From assembly GCA_003427395.1 (NCBI GenBank), contig BFEA01000921.1, forward strand, positions 15,852-38,848: a stretch of DNA of 22,997 nucleotides, in the 5' to 3' direction. Under the pieces are notes generated by a model. The model was given only the letters and a program-made list of their open reading frames with translations, had not been told where the DNA came from and ran no database searches. This stretch comes from Chara braunii (lineage: Eukaryota; Streptophyta; Charophyceae; Charales; Characeae). Made by a program: the position numbers and the translations under genes. This document shows positions 19,306-22,997 of this stretch, one piece after another (the stretch's first letter is position 1; the number at the start of each line of letters is the position of its first letter).

Positions 19306-20368
19306 AGCCACCGGGGCCGCTCCGACTCGTGGTTGTACGGGTCGGTGAGGGCAGTCTCGAGCTATGTGGCCCGACTGATGGCACGTATAACAGACACTCA
19401 AGTTAGCTGCGGCCCCGCCCATAGCCTGGGCAGCGGGGACCGCTGCTTGCGCAATGGGTGCAGCTCTGACAACGATGAGCCGCATCGATCTCATCAGAGA
19501 TTCTATCCGAGCATTGTGTTCACGCTGTTCTTTCTTGCTTTCTTGCATTAGACTAACTAACGTGCGGGTTAGTTCAAGCACCGCAGTATTTTCGTTTGTC
19601 CTATTCGGAATTTCGTGGGAAGACACAGGGGCCGCTAAAACTGGTACAGACGTTCCCACAACATCATCTGGTAGGGGCTTTTTGGTCGGGATCTGCTCAA
19701 GATAGGTGACGGGGCCAGAAACGAAGCCTATGTTTTAGAACTTGTTCAAAAGTGCTGCCAACTCGGCCCTTACTCGCGCGAGTTCCGAAGAATCCCCTTC
19801 TCTAGGGAAATCTTCTCCTTCTAGGAAACTGACAGCGAATTTTCTCTCCATTTCCTCAGCTGAGGTCATAATCTGTTGTAATGTGTGGTTGATAGGGGAG
19901 AACTGCTTTCGCAGTTTCGCCCTTATGGCTTTGCTATGGAGCCCATCAATAAACTGATCTTTTTCAACTTCTTCCCCGTGTTGAGTTTTGGCAAACATCC
20001 GATAAAACCTGTTTCGATATTCGGTGACTGACTCAAGCGGTTTCTCAACTCGATCTTTGATCATAAAGAGCGCTTGTTTCAGATGAATGTAACCAAACCG
20101 ATTTAGGAAATCCCGTTCAAAGGTTGGGAAATCTACCCGAACTTAAGTGCTAAACCAGTGGTGAGCATACCCTCCCAATCGAGCGGAGATATTAATCTGT
20201 GTTTCGTTGTTATCATACTGTTGTGCGCACAATGTGGCCAACCATGCTCCTGCCTGCAGGATCGAAAAGATAAAGATCCGTTGGAGCCATGGGTGTTCGA
20301 TGCCACGGAGCCGGGTCAGGCGTAGGATCCGGATTCTGATTTTGGTTCGCCGTTGGGCGAGCATTCAT
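19306..20368 (-). pseudogene. Gag (capsid-nucleocapsid) remnant with CCHC zinc knuckle
   Basis: Gag forms the virus-like particle and binds element RNA. The N-terminus is Pro/Asn/Arg-rich, with an ATG at 20368 (MNARPT). A capsid-like region follows (LGGYAHHWFS, then VTEYRNRFYRMF and IDGLHSKAIRAKLRKQF), then a linker. The zinc knuckle CYTCHQSGHIARDC, spaced C-x2-C-x4-H-x4-C, is at 19392-19351. Defects: a frameshift near 20255 and in-frame TAA stops at 20145-20143 and 19737-19735. The frame before and after both stops is the same, so these are point changes in a once continuous ORF. At its end gag joins RNase H in frame, through an internal deletion. Confidence 0.88.
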
Positions 20369-20510
20369 AGGGGCCGCTCGCCGAGCAGCTGATCTGCTCC
20401 TTGTTACCACAGGATCGCGTCGCGGAGCGTTCCGTTGTCTGGGTCGCCCTTTGTTCGCCAGGTCGCTCTAAGCGAAGTACTTCCTTCTACTAATCCGTCA
20501 GCCTTCCACG

Positions 20511-20527
20511 TGTCGACTCCGATACCA
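20511..20527 (-). other. Primer-binding site, initiator tRNA-Met type
   Basis: The minus strand reads TGGTATCGGAGTCGACA just inside the 5' LTR. TGGTATC-GAG matches the 3' end complement of plant-type initiator tRNA-Met (TGGTATCAGAGC) with two differences in the first 12. Its place at the inner LTR edge confirms the minus orientation of the retrotransposon. Confidence 0.75.
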
Positions 20528-20528
20528 A

Positions 20529-22467
20529 CCTCACGCCCAACGTGACTTCCTGATTGGAGTGGGTTGGGGGCCCGAAAGTGCGAAAAAGGGGTGTGCCAAG
20601 GATTTTCGGAAAGTGGGGGTGGAATCCCAGGACAGAACTAAGATCTCCTGTGGCACGTTTCGAGGGTAGAACCGTGGAAGTGCAAAAGGGCAAGTGTGGG
20701 CCATGTGCGGCATTTCAAGTTTTATGAGCAAATAGACCGCCTCTCAGACTGTGTAGAGAAATGAAAGCTACAAATGTCGTGCAACTTAAGGCAGATGGCA
20801 TGCGCGGTGTATCCCAGGAATAAGAGTCCCGACGTAATCACTTCGTTAACAGATGTACACACTCTTGCATTTTCGAACAGAGTCCCTCACATGCTCACCG
20901 CTGCCGATCCAGGCATGCTTCGTAGGCCTTTAGGCTTACGAGACGAGAGTCACCATCTCCACTGGTTTCGCCTGTGCGGCTGGTTGAGGATCTGATGGAC
21001 AGGGTGTACGCTATGGGTATCACGCTGTTTGATTTGTTGCTGTCGTCGATCACTACAAACTTCAGAATCAGATGACGAAGGTCTCAGCCGGAGGTTGCAT
21101 GCTCGTCGTTCAGACTCCATTCGGGTTCGGCGGACGAACCCCGAGGCTCGGTACTTGCTGTCTCGTTGGCACCCGGAGGGCCGGAACAAGGGGTTCGAGG
21201 CCAATAGGGAGCGACAGCATGCCACGGGATAATGGTGAGGTAGTGGAAGGGCAGCACCACTCGGTACGGTGGGCAATGAGTTATTAGGACGAAGACCCCA
21301 GGTTCGGAGAAGACGTGGCTCGTGTGGGACTCGGGGAATTGGTTGTGTAGGGAACATCGTCCAATGCCTTTCCTATATCCCAATCACACACACGTTCGTT
21401 TCCTCGTTGGTAAGGGAATCTCAGAGGGTCGGGGCGGGGCTGAGAGAGGAAGTACGCGTTCTTTCGTTCCCAATATTTCCGATATTCTGGGTCCCGCAAA
21501 CTTTCTCAGTCCGTAATGCGAAACATCATGTCAATCCGGCGTGAACGCCTTCATGGCCCACGCGCAGATCCTGTAGACACGCGTGTAGGTACTGTTCCTT
21601 TCGGTCGGGCTTACACGTGCGTGCACAGGATCCGCTTACGGTTATGTGAGGGGCCGACTCCGGATTAGCGGGAGTGGGCGCAAGCGATGGTCGATCAGAT
21701 GTTACGGTCTGGGTTAGCTTAATTCAAATTTCGTTCTTTCTAGTACCCATCATCATTGCCCTCCCCATTCCTAAGGTGCATGTCTTATCCGTGCGCGACC
21801 CCTCAGTCATTCCCGAACAGTCAATTACGAACAACCAATCACGGGTCCGTATAATCACGACTTCCTCGTACACATGTCTGCTCTACCATCACACGCGAAT
21901 CGAACAACCCAGAATCCCCAGTTCTCACCCGCGCATTCGTCAAGATAGCAAAATTCCTATCAGACTCATTTATGTTTAGCAAGGGGGAGGAATCGACAAG
22001 CGTGCGCATCTTAGATCGAAAGGAAAAACAACATGCATTCACACAGAGATCCCCGACCTTGGAAGAAATAAGGAATGAGAATTATGCCGCAAACGGAGAG
22101 TGAGGAAGTACAAGCATTCATCGGACTGTCAACCATGCAAGATCTAACAGGGCTGAAAATAAATGATGACGCACACCAAAATGCAAATTAGTTCACAAGG
22201 AAAATCCGAAGTCGCCGCAACAAAATTGGCCAAGGTGGAAATCCAAAATTTATACAGGAAGGTTGAAAGAAGAAGAAACTAAAGGAAAAGATACCATCCC
22301 GATCCGTCTCCTCTCTCTCTCTCTCTCCCTCTCTCTCTTCGCGTCGCCTCCGATGCGGGCAGTCCGTCGCCGCGCACCAACACCGAGTCGTCACCTCGCT
22401 TAGCCCAAGCCGGCTCGTGAGGTTCGCCCGTGCGCCACAGTTCGTCGTGGCCCGCACGTCAACCCCA
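20529..22467 (-). repeat. 5' LTR of the Ty3/gypsy element (interrupted)
   Basis: Aligns with 2506-4496 throughout, including a shortened CT tract at 22307-22340. Similarity stops sharply at 22467, exactly where an ACAG-type transposon end begins, while the left LTR continues. So this copy is interrupted and its remainder must lie beyond the window. The edge beside the primer site is at about 20528; about a dozen bases present at the end of the other LTR (2493-2503) are not seen here. Confidence 0.88.
22307..22340. repeat. CT microsatellite (short allele) in 5' LTR
   Basis: About 34 bp of (CT)n, the counterpart of the ~99-bp tract at 4271-4369. Confidence 0.85.
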
Positions 22468-22997
22468 ACAGAGTATTCATGAAAACCAAACAAACGTAGA
22501 AAACCAAACAATCTTTATAGACCGGAGAAAACCAAAATTTTTCCACTCATTTTCACTCCACTGGTGCTACTTTTACACGTTGTATGCCGCACATAGTGAT
22601 GAAAAACATACCAAATCAAGGCTTCTCTTAGGAGAAGGTGATTAGTGAGACGAAAGCTTGTCCACNGAGCCTAATTTTTATCACATACAAAAGCAGGTCA
22701 ACAAGTGATCCCAAAAGCTGCTTGTAGTTGATAAATGAATTCTTTGCACTGCTGAAACCGCGCAAATATGACAATTCATTCCACAATAGTAGATACCACT
22801 TACAAACTTAGAGGAAAGTTAAGAAAACCCAGGCAAGATAACGATCACTCCAAAATGTATTGTGTTGTACGAAAGCATGACGTCTTGGCATATGCACCTT
22901 TGGAGTCCTTTCATTAAAGAAGCAGAAAACAGATGCAGTTCAGGCATCCCGAATTCCGTTTGTAGTTTTATAAAGCACGCGGCAAAGACAAAAAAAA
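22468..22997. mobile_element. Second TIR DNA transposon, left end only, related to the 9.5-kb element
   Basis: Begins ACAGAGTATTCATGAAAACC and continues AAACAAACGTAGAAAACC. It shares ACAG-G-ATTC-T-AAAACC with the termini of the 9.5-kb element. GAAAACC lies at positions 14 and 32 from the tip, exactly as at the right end of that element, with a further copy at 60 (22527-22533). The preceding hexamer is ACCCCA (22462-22467); the uninterrupted LTR reads ACCCCG at the same place (4491-4496). The interior (22534-22997) shows no gene and no obvious similarity to the interior of the first element. The far end is outside the window. There is one ambiguous base at 22666. Confidence 0.8.

Larger units (their letters stand above)
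2493..22997 (-). mobile_element. Ty3/gypsy-type LTR retrotransposon, decayed, nested host
   Basis: Two ~2-kb direct repeats (2493-4496 and 20529-22467) flank minus-strand gag, RNase H and integrase remnants, with a primer-binding site next to the right-hand copy. The order on the minus strand is 5' LTR, primer site, gag, RNase H, integrase, accessory ORF, 3' LTR. The integrase lying after RNase H is the Ty3/gypsy arrangement. Protease and reverse transcriptase are deleted. The element is interrupted by a DNA transposon at 9533-19065, and its 5' LTR is interrupted by a second one at 22468, so its true right border and target duplication lie outside the window. All ORFs carry stops or frameshifts, so it is not autonomous. 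Confidence 0.9.

Overview
This is a repeat-rich eukaryotic nuclear window with no intact host gene that I can support. It is a nest of mobile elements. The Ty3/gypsy proteins on the minus strand (a gag CCHC knuckle, RNase H, and a DD-E integrase followed by an acidic extra ORF) read like repeat proteins I associate with the charophyte alga Chara braunii. That assignment is from memory and unverified; a streptophyte alga or early plant is the safe statement.

Layout: 1-2492 is flanking DNA made of microsatellites, homopolymer runs and small duplications. From 2493 to beyond the right edge lies one old, decayed Ty3/gypsy LTR retrotransposon in minus orientation. Its 3' LTR is at left (2493 to about 5520). 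Its 5' LTR is at right (about 20529 onward), with a primer-binding site at 20511-20527, then gag (20368-19306). RNase H, integrase and an accessory ORF run down to 6011. Protease and reverse transcriptase are missing: gag runs in frame straight into RNase H. Every retrotransposon ORF carries stops or frameshifts. The LTRs differ at roughly one base in ten over the part I compared.

The main discovery is that the RNase H of this retrotransposon is cut in two by a 9,533-bp DNA transposon (9533-19065). It has 20-bp terminal inverted repeats (18 of 20 matching, starting ACAG) and an exact 6-bp target-site duplication (TCCGTA at 9527-9532 and 19066-19071). Removing the insert and one copy of the duplication restores a continuous RNase H frame, which fixes both borders to the base. 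The insert carries a 28-copy, ~100-bp minisatellite, a 750-bp imperfect inverted repeat, palindromic 14-mers in mirrored orientation near both ends, and one spliced gene. Its product contains LDN-ENKN and GHTHEDID motifs, which I recall from the uncharacterised eukaryotic DUF7869-type family, and it is the obvious transposase candidate. This copy has four in-frame stops and one frameshift, so it is probably a fossil.

A second, related element begins at 22468. It is inserted in the 5' LTR and runs off the right edge. It shares the ACAG terminus and has GAAAACC motifs at the same distances (14 and 32) from the tip. Order of events: the retrotransposon inserted first, then both DNA transposons landed in it. 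Together they point to a family of large TIR transposons with 6-bp target duplications and a transposase of a kind I cannot assign to a described superfamily.
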